From Desulfosporosinus sp. (GTDB lineage Bacteria > Bacillota > Desulfitobacteriia > Desulfitobacteriales > Desulfitobacteriaceae), in assembly GCA_016278585.1 (NCBI GenBank), contig JADQBO010000486.1:1822-7062 (forward strand): a stretch of DNA of 5,241 bases, read 5' to 3'. The notes under the pieces were generated by a model. The model saw only the letters and a list, made by a program, of their open reading frames with translations, ran no database searches and was not told the DNA's origin. Positions 4,197-5,241 of the stretch are shown piece by piece. Within the stretch, counting starts at the first letter, position 1, and each line of letters opens with the position of its first letter. The translations under genes were made by a program, and so were the position numbers.

Positions 4197-5174
4197 ATGA
4201 AATTTCAAGATATTATTTTAACCCTAAACCAGTTTTGGGGAGAGCAGGGGTGTATTATTGCTCAACCCTATGATGTAGAAAAAGGGGCGGGTACTATGAA
4301 CCCAGCAACCTTTCTGAGGGCTCTTGGACCGGAGCCGTGGAATGTCGCCTATGTTGAGCCATCTCGTAGACCAACAGATGGACGATATGGGGAAAATCCC
4401 AATCGTTTACAGCATTATTTCCAGTACCAAGTCATTCTTAAGCCTTCTCCAGATAACGTTCAGGAATTATATTTACAGAGTTTGGAGCGCTTAGGAATCA
4501 ATCCGCGTGAGCATGATATCCGTTTTGTTGAAGATAATTGGGAGTCGCCGACGTTAGGTGCCTGGGGATTAGGTTGGGAAGTTTGGCTAGATGGCATGGA
4601 AGTGACTCAATTTACGTATTTTCAACAGTGCGGAGGGATTGACTGCAAACCGGTTTGTGCTGAAATCACCTATGGATTGGAGCGTCTGACGACGTATATT
4701 CAAAATAAAGACAATGTTTATGATATTGAATGGGTTGGCGATGTCACGTATGGTGATATTTATCTTCAGAACGAAATTGATTACTCTCATTATAACTTTG
4801 AAGTGGCGGATATCGAAGCATTGCAGACCTGGTTTGACATGTATGAGCGTGAGGCCAAGCGGGTTGTAGAGAAGGGTTTAGTGCTGCCAGCCTATGACTA
4901 CGTGCTTAAGTGCTCGCATACGTTTAACCTGCTGGATGCTCGTGGAGCAATTAGTGTCACAGAACGTACAGGCTATATTGCCCGGGTGAGGGCACTGGCC
5001 CGACTTTGCGCTCAGGCTTATGTTGAGCAGCGAGAGAAACTGGGGTTCCCTTTACTTAATAGGGGTAGGGTAAGGGAGCATCAAAACACACATGAAGGGT
5101 TGCTGAGCCCGCAAGAACACATGCACTCGAACCTCGAACAACGAACTTCGAACAACGATTTGGGGGTGGAGTAA
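4197..5174 (+). CDS. glyQ: Glycyl-tRNA synthetase alpha subunit
   Basis: The catalytic alpha subunit of the alpha2beta2 class IIc glycyl-tRNA synthetase. It activates glycine with ATP and, with the beta subunit, charges tRNA-Gly in the cytoplasm. Sequence signs are the conserved opening MKFQDIILTLNQFWGEQGC, PATFLRALGPEPWNVAYVEPSRRPTDGRYGENPNRLQHYFQYQVI (residues 36-80, holding motif 2), the VEDNWESPTLGAWGLGWEVWLDGMEVTQFTYFQQCGG stretch (111-147), and motif 3 at GLERL (160-164). The conserved core ends near EKLGFPLL (280-287). Residues about 288-325 are an unusual tail rich in N, E, H and R, beyond the usual length of about 290-300 and partly encoded by a 7-bp tandem repeat. ATG 4197 follows AAGGAGG by 6 bp. 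The stop is one base before the glyS ATG, and the glyS ribosome binding site lies within the tail. Expression is governed by the upstream glycine T-box. Confidence 0.97.
   Translation: MKFQDIILTLNQFWGEQGCIIAQPYDVEKGAGTMNPATFLRALGPEPWNVAYVEPSRRPTDGRYGENPNRLQHYFQYQVILKPSPDNVQELYLQSLERLGINPREHDIRFVEDNWESPTLGAWGLGWEVWLDGMEVTQFTYFQQCGGIDCKPVCAEITYGLERLTTYIQNKDNVYDIEWVGDVTYGDIYLQNEIDYSHYNFEVADIEALQTWFDMYEREAKRVVEKGLVLPAYDYVLKCSHTFNLLDARGAISVTERTGYIARVRALARLCAQAYVEQREKLGFPLLNRGRVREHQNTHEGLLSPQEHMHSNLEQRTSNNDLGVE
5128..5158 (+). repeat. Heptanucleotide tandem repeat (CGAACNN) in the glyQ 3' end
   Basis: CGAAC occurs at 5128, 5135, 5142 and 5149, exactly 7 bp apart, with variable two-base spacers CT, AA, TT and AA. 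A decayed CGA follows at 5156. It encodes part of the GlyQ tail (SNLEQRTSNN). Because 7 is not a multiple of 3, gain or loss of one unit would shift the frame of the C-terminus. It lies only about 20 bp before the glyS start. Confidence 0.85.
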
Positions 5175-5175
5175 G

Positions 5176-5241
5176 ATGGCAAAGGATTTTTTGTTGGAAA
5201 TCGGAACGGAGGAAATCCCCGCTAAATTTTCCCCAGGGGCA
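5176..5241 (+). CDS. glyS: Glycyl-tRNA synthetase beta subunit, N-terminal fragment
   Basis: The first 22 codons are present (MAKDFLLEIGTEEIPAKFSPGA) and the gene runs off the window end. The LLEIGTEEIPA stretch is the hallmark N-terminus of GlyS, which binds tRNA-Gly and is required with GlyQ for aminoacylation. ATG 5176 comes one base after the glyQ TAA, with GGTGGAG at 5165-5171 as a close ribosome binding site, so translational coupling with glyQ is likely. It shares the T-box-controlled transcript. Confidence 0.95.
   Translation, partial: MAKDFLLEIGTEEIPAKFSPGA

Noticed and set aside
5062..5098. G-rich runs (GGGG, GGG, GGG, GGG) as a G-quadruplex
   Set aside because: The first three runs are close but the fourth is about 20 nt away, giving an unfavourable loop.

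Overview
The window looks like chromosomal DNA from a low- to mid-GC Firmicute of the Clostridia, most like the Desulfitobacterium/Desulfosporosinus group (Peptococcaceae). This placement is inference. It rests on the two-subunit glycyl-tRNA synthetase (glyQ, glyS), a glycine T-box leader, strong AAGGAGG ribosome binding sites, and the recO to glyQS gene order common in Firmicutes. No 16S or other direct marker is present.

Layout: positions 1-267 are non-coding and repeat-rich, with a 24-bp direct repeat and an inverted GGGGACGGGG pair of the kind scattered through such genomes. Next come three closely spaced forward genes: recO (268-1020), a UBA-like/DUF4342 small protein (1045-1476) and a Nudix hydrolase (1478-2044). 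An intrinsic terminator follows at 2163-2201. An AT-rich regulatory stretch with two inverted repeats leads into a single gene (2453-3679). That gene fuses a PduL-type phosphotransacylase to a GNAT acetyltransferase and is the most unusual item here. After it, a consensus sigma-A promoter (3713-3741) drives a long leader. The leader holds an unassigned structured segment (about 3758-3864), a short glyQS-type T-box with a GGC specifier and an 18-bp terminator (3876-4070), and a tiny ORF with a perfect Shine-Dalgarno sequence. Then come glyQ (4197-5174) and the first 22 codons of glyS (5176 onward, cut by the window end).

How the genes fit together: recO (recombinational repair) and glyQS (glycyl-tRNA charging) are conserved housekeeping neighbours. 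The T-box reads uncharged tRNA-Gly and lets transcription continue into glyQS when glycine charging is low. The Nudix and PduL-GNAT genes appear to be accessory genes lodged between them. The fusion suggests, as a hypothesis only, that an acyl-phosphate is converted to acyl-CoA and passed to an N-acylation reaction within one polypeptide.

Smaller oddities are a glyQ C-terminal extension carrying a 7-bp tandem repeat, a duplicated PYNE-coding segment at the DUF4342/Nudix junction, and loss of the usual arginine before both metal-binding HxH motifs of the PduL domain.
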